Source: Balneolaceae bacterium (GTDB taxonomy: Bacteria > Bacteroidota > Rhodothermia > Balneolales > Balneolaceae). Taken from it: 64,000 bases of DNA. The DNA lies in NCBI GenBank assembly GCA_020832285.1, contig JAFIFB010000110.1:45763-109762 (forward strand), given 5' to 3'. A program made the translations under genes and the position numbers. Below are positions 9,114 to 19,500 of the stretch, piece after piece (the stretch's first letter is position 1; each line of letters opens with the position of its first letter). Below the pieces are notes generated by a model that was given only the letters and a program-made list of their open reading frames with translations, had not been told where the DNA came from and did no database searches.

Positions 9114-9857
9114 TTGCGATATCGGGTTACCCGATTTCAGGTGAGTTCAGGTTCAATGAAATCAGCTATGTTCAATGCTATAAAAAAGTTTGTTCTAAAA
9201 GATATCGTTCTTCATGTGAAGGACATCCGCAGTTTGCAGCTTTTGAGAAATGTTCACTCCGACTATGTACCCTGGACCGGGGCTTCAATCCATCCTACAG
9301 CTCTTCTCTACCTTCTGAATGACATAACCATCCACCGCCGGAAGCACATTGTTGAGTGTGGTGCCGGAATTTCAACCATCTATATTTGCAGCCTTTTAAG
9401 ATCCCTTCAGCAGGAGGCCAAATTCCACTCAGTTGATCATGATGAAAAATGGCTTTCTCTGATACGCAACTACCTCGAAGAGCGTGATCTGCTGGATTAT
9501 GCAGAACTTGTTCACGCACCGCTTACCGTTCACAAGGAGTGTTTTAACGGAAAATGTACGTGGTACGATACAGTTGAACTTGAAAGTAAAATCAGCGGTC
9601 CGCCGATTGATCTTCTATTTATTGACGGTCCTCCTGCTAAAGATGATAATTCAGAGTATGCCCGCTATCCTGCGTTACCTTACTTTAAACCGAAATTAAG
9701 CGATGATTTTTCGGTGGTTTTGGATGATGCCTCTCGAAGGGGTGAACGCCTAATCACCCGCAAATGGCAGGAAGTATGCGGTATTACCTTCAAGCAGAGT
9801 ATTTTGAAAGGAGATATTTCCGTAGCCAGTCACGGGAATAAATATAACGTGCTGTAA
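9114..9857 (+). CDS. SAM-dependent methyltransferase-like protein
   Basis: A 247-residue protein with a Rossmann methyltransferase fold. Motif I is ECGAGISTIY, followed by an acidic end of strand 2 (SVDHDEKW) and a later strand LLFIDGPP resembling the class I O-methyltransferase/FkbM-like group. The frame begins at TTG 9114, but ATG at 9156 (preceded by a GGTGAG stretch) or ATG 9168 is the more likely start, giving about 230 residues. Substrate unknown. It stands alone, converging with the glycyl-tRNA synthetase gene, 33 bases away. Confidence 0.75.
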   Translation: MRYRVTRFQVSSGSMKSAMFNAIKKFVLKDIVLHVKDIRSLQLLRNVHSDYVPWTGASIHPTALLYLLNDITIHRRKHIVECGAGISTIYICSLLRSLQQEAKFHSVDHDEKWLSLIRNYLEERDLLDYAELVHAPLTVHKECFNGKCTWYDTVELESKISGPPIDLLFIDGPPAKDDNSEYARYPALPYFKPKLSDDFSVVLDDASRRGERLITRKWQEVCGITFKQSILKGDISVASHGNKYNVL

Positions 9858-9890
9858 AAAATGCACCTATATCTTTGCTTATAAAAGATT

Positions 9891-11348
9891 TTATTCCACA
9901 GACCAGCTTTTGATCTCTTCGCGTATTACATCAGTGACCTTATCTGCTGAAATGCGGTCCTGCTTCATATCATCGCGGTAGCGGATCGTAACAGTATTAT
10001 CGTCAAGCCCGTCAAAATCGACAGTTACACAGAACGGGGTCCCTGCCTCATCCTGCCGGCGATATCGCTTGCCGATAGAACCGGATTCGTCGTAAAGAAC
10101 CGTATACTCTTCTTTGAGGTCTGTTTCAATTTTACGGGCCAGTTCCTGCAGCGGCTCTTTCTTGATCAGCGGGAAGATCCCGACTTTGGTAGGAGCAAGT
10201 TTTGGGTGAAGTTTAAGAACGGTGCGGCTGTCACCATCTACTTCTTCTTCGCGGTATGCATCACAGAGAACCATCAATACGGTTCGGTCCAGCCCGACGG
10301 AGGTTTCCACTACGTACGGAATGTATCGTTTTTGTAGTTTCTGATCGAAATATTCCATCTTTTTGCCGGAATATTCCTGGTGCTGAGAGAGGTCAAAATC
10401 AGACCGGTTATGGATACCTTCCACTTCCTGCCAGCCGATGGGATATTTGTATTGTATATCGGCTGCAGCCCGGGCATAGTGCGCAAGTTTATCTTCGGGA
10501 TGTGGCGCAATCCGGAGATTTTCCGGCCGGATTCCCATGCTTTTGTGCCAGTTCAGCCGGGCCTGAAGCCATTTGTCATATTCTTCTTCATCGGTACCAG
10601 GTTCCACGAAATATTGCATCTCCATCTGCTCAAATTCTCTCATCCGGAACACAAACTGGCGGGCCACAACCTCATTTCGGAACGCTTTCCCGATTTGTGC
10701 AATCCCAAACGGAACCTGAACACGAGCGGTATCGAGCACGTTTTTATAGTTTACAAAAATTCCCTGGGCGGTTTCCGGGCGCAGGTAGATCACATCATCC
10801 TCATCTTTTGCAACCGCACCGTAATGTGTTTTGAACATCAGGTTAAACTGGCGAACTTCGGTCCAGTCGAATGCACCGGAATCGGGTGAGCGGATCTCCT
10901 CAGTCATAATAATATCGTAGAGATCCTCGCACAGGCCTTTACGCGTGCCGGTGGTGTTAAGCTGCTGCTGAAGTTCATCAGCTTTTTCATCGTCTCCTTT
11001 ATCACGCAGTTTCAGTATGTGCTGTTCAATCAGCATATCAGCTCTGTACCGTTTTTTTGATTGCTTGTCATCAATCATCGGGTCGTTGAAGCCTTCTACA
11101 TGTCCGCTGGCTTCCCAGACTTTCGGGTGCATAAAAATAGCCGCATCCACACCCACAATATTGTCATGAACCTGTGTCATCGCTTTCCACCAGGCGCTTT
11201 GGATGTTTCGCTTTAGTTCTACTCCCAGCGGGCCATAGTCATAAACGGCACTGAGGCCGCCATACACTTCGGATGACTGAAAAATGAATCCTCTTGATTT
11301 CGAGAGAGAAACGATTTTATCGAGGCTGTCTAAATGGGTAACGGGCAT
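9891..11348 (-). CDS. glyQS: Glycyl-tRNA synthetase (dimeric class II type)
   Basis: A 485-residue single-chain alpha2-type glycine-tRNA ligase, the form used by Bacteroidota, archaea and eukaryotes rather than the alpha2beta2 enzyme. The N-terminus has SRGFIFQSSEVYGG and YDYGPLG. Class II motif 2 is at FRNEVVARQFVFRMREFEQ, with substrate-binding residues of the type FEQMEMQYFV. The C-terminal anticodon-binding domain occupies roughly the last 100 residues (KVGIFPLIKKEPLQ onward). It charges tRNA-Gly in the cytosol and is essential. It is transcribed divergently from asd. Confidence 0.96.
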   Translation of the reverse strand: MPVTHLDSLDKIVSLSKSRGFIFQSSEVYGGLSAVYDYGPLGVELKRNIQSAWWKAMTQVHDNIVGVDAAIFMHPKVWEASGHVEGFNDPMIDDKQSKKRYRADMLIEQHILKLRDKGDDEKADELQQQLNTTGTRKGLCEDLYDIIMTEEIRSPDSGAFDWTEVRQFNLMFKTHYGAVAKDEDDVIYLRPETAQGIFVNYKNVLDTARVQVPFGIAQIGKAFRNEVVARQFVFRMREFEQMEMQYFVEPGTDEEEYDKWLQARLNWHKSMGIRPENLRIAPHPEDKLAHYARAAADIQYKYPIGWQEVEGIHNRSDFDLSQHQEYSGKKMEYFDQKLQKRYIPYVVETSVGLDRTVLMVLCDAYREEEVDGDSRTVLKLHPKLAPTKVGIFPLIKKEPLQELARKIETDLKEEYTVLYDESGSIGKRYRRQDEAGTPFCVTVDFDGLDDNTVTIRYRDDMKQDRISADKVTDVIREEIKSWSVE

Positions 11349-11696
11349 GGCAGATTTTCTGATTTATTTTTTGGGTGTTTCTAATGACAAATATGAAATG
11401 TTGGTTGAAACCTGAAAGGTTTATGCTGACACAACACTAATTTCTTTTTGGATTAGTAGCACCCTGCTTAATTGCAACAGGCTGATACTAATCCGGGGAA
11501 AAAGCACGAAGAATTCATGCAAGCCACAAAGATAAAGAATTTTCTTCTCTTTGATGAACCGATTGTCTGAATGATTCCTTATTTTTAAAGTCTTTTGAAA
11601 AACCGAAGTGATGTTCTCAAATCCGGATTTAACCGTAGAAGATTTTTTTAATCATTCAACAACAGATAAAAAACCATAACAGACAAAAAAACACAG
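11349..11696. promoter_or_regulatory. Divergent intergenic region with stepped hairpin
   Basis: The 348-base gap between the divergent glycyl-tRNA synthetase and asd genes holds a stepped inverted repeat: GGATTAGTA (11450-11458) and TACTAATCC (11486-11494), with an inner CCTG/CAGG pair. A smaller palindrome AAACC-tgaa-AGGTTT lies near 11409-11422, a form common as a scattered Bacteroidota repeat. Promoters for both genes must lie here, but no consensus could be fixed. The hairpin could be leader RNA for the synthetase gene or a mobile repeat. Confidence 0.5.
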
Positions 11697-12755
11697 ATGC
11701 CACAATTTAATGTTGGAATTCTTGGTGCAACCGGTGCGGTTGGCCAGAAATTCATTCGACTTCTTCAGGATCATCCCTGGTTCACCATTCAGGCGCTGGG
11801 AGCTTCCGGCCGTTCTGCTGGAAAAACCTATAAAGATGCCGCCAACTGGATAGAAAGTATTCCTCTGCCCCAGTCCGTAGCGGATATCAAGGTGAAAAAC
11901 TGTAAGGCTTCTGAATTTGATGGTATCGACTTTGTGTTTTCCGGACTGGATTCTTCCGTAGCCACAGAAATTGAACGAGATTTTGCCGAAAACGGAATCC
12001 CTGTGATCAGCAATGCCAAAAATTACCGGACCGATCCAACTGTACCGCTTCTGGTTCCTGAAGTGAACCCGGATCATATCGATCTGATCAGCACACAATC
12101 ATTTACTGAGGATCAATCGGGCTGGATCGTTACCAATCCGAACTGTGTGGTAATTCCACTTGTGATGAGCCTGAAACCATTTAACGACCATTATGGAATT
12201 GAATCGGTGGTGCTTACATCACTCCAGGCTATTTCCGGCGCGGGATATCCCGGTGTGCCAAGCCTCGATATTCTGGGTAATGTCATTCCCCTGATCGGAG
12301 GCGAAGAGCCGAAAATAAGTGAAGAACCTCTCAAGCTTCTGGGTAAGCTCAACGAGGGATCAATTGAACACGCTGATTTCCCGATTCAGGCCACGGCCAC
12401 ACGCGTACCGGTTATCAACGGACACCTGCTTTCTGTTACAGTAAAGCTGAAAAATGCACCGGCTGATGTAGAAGAGGCCAAACAAGCTCTCAAAAACTGG
12501 AAAAGTCCCATTGCCGGCCTTGATCTTCCATCGGCACCAGAATTTCCGCTGAATGTGTTTGACGATGAGCGATATCCGCAGCCGCGTCTTCATGCCGACA
12601 GTGAGAAAGGAATGCAGACGGCGATCGGTCGGGTCCGTTCCTGCAATGTGTTTGACCTGAGCTACATTGCAATGGCGCACAATACCATCCGCGGGGCAGC
12701 GGGCGGCGCCATTCTGAATGCGGAGCTGCTGGTGAGGAAAGGTTTTTTGAGTTGA
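11697..12755 (+). CDS. asd: Aspartate-semialdehyde dehydrogenase
   Basis: A 352-residue enzyme reducing aspartyl-phosphate to aspartate semialdehyde with NADPH, at the branch to lysine/diaminopimelate, threonine and methionine. The NADP-binding GILGATGAVGQKF is at residues 7-19, and the catalytic cysteine lies in TNPNCVV near residue 150. The active-site His/Arg region is around HADFPIQATATRVP. The sequence pattern (GASGRSAGKTY, long insertion) is of the archaeal/fungal-like subgroup rather than the E. coli type. Monocistronic, with a hairpin terminator at 12782-12819. Confidence 0.95.
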   Translation: MPQFNVGILGATGAVGQKFIRLLQDHPWFTIQALGASGRSAGKTYKDAANWIESIPLPQSVADIKVKNCKASEFDGIDFVFSGLDSSVATEIERDFAENGIPVISNAKNYRTDPTVPLLVPEVNPDHIDLISTQSFTEDQSGWIVTNPNCVVIPLVMSLKPFNDHYGIESVVLTSLQAISGAGYPGVPSLDILGNVIPLIGGEEPKISEEPLKLLGKLNEGSIEHADFPIQATATRVPVINGHLLSVTVKLKNAPADVEEAKQALKNWKSPIAGLDLPSAPEFPLNVFDDERYPQPRLHADSEKGMQTAIGRVRSCNVFDLSYIAMAHNTIRGAAGGAILNAELLVRKGFLS

Positions 12756-12781
12756 CAATTTGAAACAATTCAACAAAACTC

Positions 12782-12819
12782 AGGCCTTCGCGGAATAATA
12801 ATCCCGGAGGCCTTTTTTT
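12782..12819 (+). terminator. Terminator after asd
   Basis: Stem AGGCCTTCG / CGGAGGCCT (one T-G wobble) with a loop of about 15 bases is followed by seven T. It lies 27 bases after the asd stop. The stem is close to symmetrical, so it may also stop transcription arriving from the minus-strand genes. Confidence 0.85.
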
Positions 12820-12926
12820 CATTCAGTATTAAGACGCGTATCAGGTTTATCGGCTTTTTTTTGGTATATGCCACTGAGCAGCACAAAGAGCGTCATACAG
12901 AAGAGCAGTGCAACGTCGTAACTCAT
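12819..12926 (-). CDS. Candidate 35-residue membrane peptide
   Basis: An ATG-started minus-strand frame of 35 codons, ending at TGA 12819-12821. It encodes a single hydrophobic segment (about residues 5-21, VALLFCMTLFVLLSGIY) followed by a charged tail KKADKPDTRLNTE. That inside/outside charge pattern is plausible for a single-pass small membrane protein. It follows the gene at 12980 by 53 bases in the same direction. There is no clear ribosome-binding site, and the family is not recognised. It may be chance. Confidence 0.3.
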   Translation of the reverse strand: MSYDVALLFCMTLFVLLSGIYQKKADKPDTRLNTE

Positions 12927-12979
12927 TCAGGAATAACCCTGGAAAAGCAATTAACACGCTTCAATGATTAAAGGTCTGG

Positions 12980-13366
12980 CTACTCTTCCAGTTCCTCCAG
13001 GCGGTGTTCCGAGATTAGTACGCGGGTAGTACTGACCGCATGTTCGGCTTCTTTGCGATGCTTTCGTTTGATTTTCAGTTCACAGCGCCCCTGTTCGGCA
13101 CCGGGAACACTGTTCAAGAGGCGCATTGAGCGAGCTTCAATTTCTATAACAGCTCCAATCCACTTTTTTCTGAACTGAACAGATTCAATCTCGCCGATCG
13201 GAAGAGAAATTTCCTGTACACCGGAAGTCGATCCTTCCGTGAACTGGCTGTTCTGTTCAAATTCAAGAACCAGCTCCTCTTTTTTAACATGAAACAGGCC
13301 GACAACTTCAGAATAGCCGTGATCGAGATATGAAATTTTAAACGGTACACGGTGATTTTTCACCAT
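12980..13366 (-). CDS. Hypothetical protein, possibly PH-like fold
   Basis: A 128-residue cytosolic protein with no signal peptide, unrecognised. Residues 5-100 alternate short hydrophobic strands with charged turns (KISYLDHGYSEVVGLFHV, EELVLEFEQ, EIESVQFRKKW, VIEIEARSM, CELKIKRKHR), a pattern like a PH/GRAM-type beta-barrel, and the last 25 residues look helical. This resemblance is inference only. Start ATG at 13366 has an A-rich upstream region. Possibly co-transcribed with the small membrane frame at 12819-12926. Confidence 0.6.
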   Translation of the reverse strand: MVKNHRVPFKISYLDHGYSEVVGLFHVKKEELVLEFEQNSQFTEGSTSGVQEISLPIGEIESVQFRKKWIGAVIEIEARSMRLLNSVPGAEQGRCELKIKRKHRKEAEHAVSTTRVLISEHRLEELEE

Positions 13367-13439
13367 AATGGGACTCTTTTCAAATTTTTTATCAAAAAAA
13401 GCATTTTTTTAAAAAAAAACTGTAAGTAAATCAGTTTTT

Positions 13440-13552
13440 TTGGTTCATACGTATGAGAACACGAACACAAAGAGAAAAATTGAGAAGTGATTGAGCACAC
13501 TTCTCAAGTCCTTACGGGAGTTGCGGCGGATACCTGCAACTCCCGATTTTTT
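13440..13552 (+). ncRNA. Candidate structured small RNA or leader attenuator
   Basis: Two perfect 10-base-pair hairpins stand side by side: TTGAGAAGTG (13480-13489) with CACTTCTCAA (13498-13507), 8-base loop; and CGGGAGTTGC (13515-13524) with GCAACTCCCG (13536-13545), 11-base loop, followed directly by ATTTTTT. The second is a textbook intrinsic terminator on the plus strand, yet no plus-strand gene lies upstream (the nearest gene, at 12980-13366, runs away on the minus strand). The transcript that it ends must start in 13367-13480. It is either a free small RNA of about 100 bases or an attenuator in the leader of the gene at 13600. No known RNA family was recognised. Confidence 0.55.
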
Positions 13553-13599
13553 ACAACTGCCTGAGTATTCCTCTTTGAGTCACTTTTACCATTTATAGT

Positions 13600-16500
13600 A
13601 TGTTACTGGAGACTAACCACTATAAAAAACTTTTTTTCAAGATGAGTGTCGCTGCTATTCAAAAGCAATTTCTGTTATTTGTTACAATTCTCATGCTAAC
13701 CGCTCCGCCCCTGTTCGCCCAGCAGGTGGTATTCCAGGAAAGTTTTGAGGAGTATGAAGATGATACCGACTTCATAGAAAATTCTTCGTGGTCGGGTGAT
13801 TTGGAGGATTTTACTATCGTTGAAGACGATAATAATCAATTGTTGAGGTTAAATGCTGAGTCAGCTGGATTATCTCAATTAATCACTGAATCAAGTACAG
13901 CATACGGTACATGGGAGTTTTATTACCGTCCCGATGTTGACCCCAGTAATAATAATCGCACACACTTTTTCTTGGCGGTTGATAGTAATGATTTCAATAT
14001 CATAGGCGGTGGAGCAACAAGTCAAGCGAATGGATATGTTTTGAGAGCAGGTGATAATACAGGTAATCGTGTATTCAAATTAGGAAAAGTAGTAAATGGT
14101 AATTTTGAAACGGATAATATATTTCTTGAAACTGAAACAGTAATCGAAGGAGGTGTCGGGTATTTTGTACGAATTACCCGTTCTGAAGATAGTGACTGGC
14201 AAATATTTTTGACAGATGATACTGAAAGTGGGAATGAAGAAAGTACCGAAATCGTAAGAGATAGTTTTGAATTTACCCCTGTATATTCTGGATTTGCAGT
14301 TACTTATAGTGGATTAAATACAGATAATTTCTTTTATGACAACATCATCATCTCTGAAGAAACCGAAGAACTCACTGTAGAAAATGTCGAACTCATCCGC
14401 GCTGATCAAGTAAATGTTACCTTCAACAATCCCATTGACGCAACTGCACTGGAAACGGATAATTTTTTCGTGAATCAGGGTGTGGGAAATCCACAGAGTG
14501 CCCTGCCGGATGGGGAAAACGCGGTACTACTCACCTTCAGTGAACCGTTTGAAGACGGAAACTATACACTCACTATCAACAATGTGCAGGATACTGCGGG
14601 CGAAGCCATCGAACCGGAGACCGAAGTGCAATTCACCGCCGAAAACCCGTTTGAAGTGGAATCCGTAAATATCATTAATTCGGCACGTATTGATGTGGAA
14701 TTTACCTCGGTACCCGATGAGGCTGACCTTCAGTCCGAAAATTTTGTAATTAATGAACAGGGCGAAACAGCGTTTATCACTCCCGAAAGCATCGGTTACG
14801 ATGAAACTGAAGACCCCAATACCATTTTTCTGAATTTCGAACCAGCTTTGCCCATCGGCGATTATCAGCTCACCATCAGCGATTTGAACAGCGATAATGG
14901 TTGGCCGCTTCGAGATGAAAATCTGTTCGATTTCACTGTGTCGAATCCATTTGTCATTACCGATTTTACTCCGGTCAACCGCACCACTTTCGACATTATT
15001 TTCTCTCAGGATATTCTGTCTGGAGGGGAGGAGGAAGACAACTATCTTCTCGAAAATGTCGGTTTACCAGAAAGCGCCGTCGTTACCGAAGAAAATGAGG
15101 TCCGCCTTCAGTTCGCTGCACGGCTGGAAGAAGGTGCCCACAAGCTGATCATCAACAATCTCCAGAGCGTGGAAAACTGGCAGATTGAGACAGATACCGA
15201 ACAGGAATTTACCTTCGAAAATCAGTTTGATGTGATTTCTGCTGAGCTGGGCGCCTCTGATGAAGTGGAGGTAATATTCACCGAAGCCCCCGAAGAGTCA
15301 GATCTTTCAGACACAAATTTTGAAGTGGCCGGGATTGGCAATCCTCAAAACGTGGTGTACGATGCTTCCGGTCAGCCCGGCCTGGTTATTCTTGAATTTG
15401 CCTCTGCATTTCCGGAGGGAAACTATACGCTTACCATCAGCGATGTGAACACCCCGTTCGGCTGGCCGCTTTCGGATGAAACCGAATTTAACTTCGAAGT
15501 GGAAAATCCGTTTTTTGTTACCGAATTTGAAGCGGAAAGCCGCACCGAATTCCTTATCACCTTTTCCCGGGATGTGGCTATGTTCGACATGTCGGATTTT
15601 GAAATCACCGGCTTCGGTTCACCAGATGATGCCGAACCTGAGGAGTCTGATGCCATCCGCCTGATTTACTCCGAGCCGGTGGATATAGGTGAGCAGGAGC
15701 TGATTGTCAAAAATCTGCAAAGTACAGAGGGCTGGTTGATTGAAGAGGATACCACCATTCCCTTTTTTCTGTTTGATACCTACGCGGAGGGCGACCTGGT
15801 GATGAGCGAGTTTTATTACCGTACACCTGTTAGCTGGCGCACCGATGAAGTTGACCGCCCCCGTTATGTGGAAATCTACAACCGTTCTGATAAATTGCTG
15901 AACCTGCACGGGTTTACGATGACCGGAGTGGTATTCAGTGAAGATGACATGCCAATTTCGCCGGGCGAATACCTGGTTCTGACAGTGGGCAGTGAAATTT
16001 TTGAAGAACAGTTCGGCAACCGGAATTTTGTGGAGGTGGATGATTTTCCAACGATGAGCCTTACAACTTCCGGCACTCTTTTGTTTGAGACAAATCAGGG
16101 AGAAAAGATTGAGGAGTTGACCTACCAGGCAAGCACCTGGGGTGGCAACGAAGTGGCTCTGGAGCGCTTCTCGTTCGAAACACCTGCTCGTTTCCGTGAT
16201 AACTGGGCCGAATCGGAAGATGTACTAACAGGTTCGCCCGGTCTGCCCAATACGGTTACCACGCCCGGTGATTCGCCCGAAGCCGTTGCGGCTGAATTCC
16301 CCGCACCGGGAACCTTTCACATCACATTTTCAAGAACACTTTCCGAAGCTGCCGTTGACGAACTTACCAATTTCAGCCTCGATAATGATGGGGTGATCAC
16401 CTCAGCGGAGTTTACAACAGACGAAAGAACACTCGAATTTACCACCGAAGATAATCTCGAAGACCTGTCCGGATACACGTTCACCTATCAAAACGTGGAG

Positions 16501-19500
16501 GATATTTTTGGTAATGAAGTGGCAGGTGCACTGGAATTCGGATTCACATTCGAAAATCCCTTCCGCATTCTTTCGGCCGAACTTGAAGACGAAAACAGGT
16601 TGATTGTGCGGTTTACTCTGCCGATGCAGACGTCCACAATAACTGCATCTGATTTTGAACTGGGAGACGGCACTCAGCCGGTATCAGCCGAAATATTAAA
16701 TTCAGAAACGGCAAGATTGGTTTTTGATGAGGGGTTTGAGGTAGGCAGTTATCAGATCATAGTGAACGACATTGCCAGCACCGAACCCAATGTAAACAAT
16801 CCATGGGAACTGGAGGTAAACAGCAGTGCCGACTTTTACCGGTTTGATGAGTACCAGCCCGGAGATATTGTGCTGAACGAGTTTATGTACCGTCCCCCCG
16901 ATGGCTACCCTCGATATGTTGAAGTCCACAACTCTTCCGGGCGATTTCTGAACCTGCGTGACTGGGAACTGCGCCGGGCCGAGGGGGCTTCGAACAATGG
17001 CGGCGTTATCAGCGAGTTCGATCTGCCGATTGAGCCCGGAAGCTTTTTGGTGATTACCAGCGATGAATCGGCATTGGAAGAAATTTTTAACGAGGGCCCC
17101 TGGCTTCAGATGAGCAACTACCCCGGCCTGACACAAACCGTACCCGATCGTATTCGCCTGATCGATAATGATGGCGGGCTGGTAGAATTTATTGACTACG
17201 ATCCCTCAACATGGGGCGGGAATGGTGTTTCGCTTGAGCGGCGCAGTACTGGCATTTCGGCGAACGATATCAACAACTGGGGTGAATCGGAGGCCGAACT
17301 GCTTGGAACGCCCGGTGAACCCAATTCTATCGGGCCGCTTGAGGAAGGCCCTCAGCTTACAGATGCTACCATCATCTCAGCCGATACGCTCTCCGTTACT
17401 TTTTCCGGTGCTTTGGACCAGGATGCGATTACAACAGGCAATTTCAGCCTCAGCGGAGGGCTTTCAGTGGATGAAATTGAGTTTGTAAACTCGGTTAATC
17501 TGCGGCTTCAGCTCAGCAATTCCATGAGTTCAGGTACAAACTATACGCTAACTGTTTCCGATATTCCCGATATTTTTGGCAACGTGCTGGCTGAAGCAAA
17601 CACATCGTTCACTTATTACGAAATTGAGGAAGCTGAACCGGGTGATGTGGTGATTAACGAATTTATGTATAACGAACCGGACGGCTATACCCGCTATATC
17701 GAACTCTATAATGCGAGTAACCGTACGTTCGATCTTGCCGGATGGCAGCAGGCCAACGACACGGGAACTCGCCGAACACTCACCAACACACCGACGGTGT
17801 TCCCGCCCGATTCCTATATGGTGATTCTTCCAAACGAAAACCTGCTCGACATTTTTCCTGGTATCTCCCATGTCAACGCAGGCGGCACTTTTTCTGCTCT
17901 GAAAAACGGGGGCGACAATATCGTCATTACCAATGCCGATGGTGTGGTGATCGATTCGCTCCGTTACAGTCCGGACTGGGGCGGGGAGGGTGTAGCCCTG
18001 GAGCGTCGTCGTGTTGACCGGCCTTCCACCTCTGCTGAAAACTGGGCGGAATCACCCAATGAACTCCTCGGAACGCCCGGAGCTCCGAATGAGGTGTCGG
18101 CAGATTTTGTCCTCACTGTAACAAAAGTACGTGCCCTATCGCAAACACTGGTACAGGTGGTATTCAATACGGCGATTCGTTCCGGAGATACTGCCACCGG
18201 CAATTTTTCGGTGAATGGCACCAGCCCGAATTCGGTGTCACTGGAAGGTGAAAACGAATTGATACTCGAGTTTGAAAGTGCGATGCCAACCGGAGAACGA
18301 ACCCTCACCATCAGCAATGTTCGGACCAAGGGTGGCTTTCATATTGGGGATGGTTCGGAATTTTCCTTCATGGTGTTTGATGAATTTGAGGATGGTGATA
18401 TCGTGATCAATGAATTTATGTACCGTCCGCCACAAGGCTATGCGCGATATGTGGAGCTTTTCAACAACTCAGGAAAATTGCTGAATTTGCGGAACTGGCG
18501 CTTGCAGCGGAGGCAGGTTTCCACCGAAAGCCCTCGAATCATATCATCCGATGATCTGCTGTTTCACCCCGGTGATTATATTGTATTGACCGATAACGAA
18601 GAAATAATGGCCGATATTTACGGAGAGCGTAACTACCTTAAAATGTCAAATTTCCCAAGCTATACGGTAACTGTGGCTGATCAGATTCGTCTCTTCACTG
18701 CTGAAGACGTATTGGCCGATTCACTGGAGTACAATCCATCGGAATGGGGCGGGGATGGTGTGGCGCTGGAACGGCTTAGCACCGATGTTCCCGCCACTCT
18801 GCGCCAAAACTGGGAGGAGTCACCCAACGATATGCTGGGAACACCCGGTTTTCCGAATGATGCAACTCCGGATACCGATCCACCCGTTCTGCTGAGCGGA
18901 GTCCAATTCGAAGATCAGGGGTTTCATCTGGTATTCGATCGCCAGCTCGATATTGATACGGTAACTGATCTCTCGAACTATACGATTTCTCCTGCGGTCC
19001 CGATTTCGATAGCAGAGGCGGACGGAAATGAAGTGATACTTTTTACAGGGAATGACCTGGTGAACGATCAGGTATACGAAATTACCGTAAATGGTATTAC
19101 CGGTATTTTTGGCAATGAGATTGAGGAAACCACAGTTTCAGTGCATTATCTCGATTTTGCAGAGGCTCAGCCGCAGCAGATTGTCATTAACGAAATTTTG
19201 TATCGACGTTTGCAGGCGGACAGTCCCGAGTTTGTGGAAATTTTCAACCGCAGTGATCAGAATTTCGACCTGGGTGGATGGAGTCTCTCCGATGCAGGCG
19301 GCAGTGCTGTGATTCCAACGGGTACGACCATCCGTGAAAACGATTACCTGGTGTTAACTGATACCGAATCGTTTGCGGCTGAATCGGGCCAGATTATCTA
19401 CCTCCCCGGTTTTCGTTCACTGAGCAACACTTCGGATGCTGTCGTGCTGCACGACGGAAATGATGTTGCGATCGACAGTGTCTATTACCGCGCATCGTGG

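Noticed and set aside
13381..13440. A/T-run segment as a replication origin
   Set aside because: Only homopolymer runs; no DnaA-box clusters or dnaA gene nearby.
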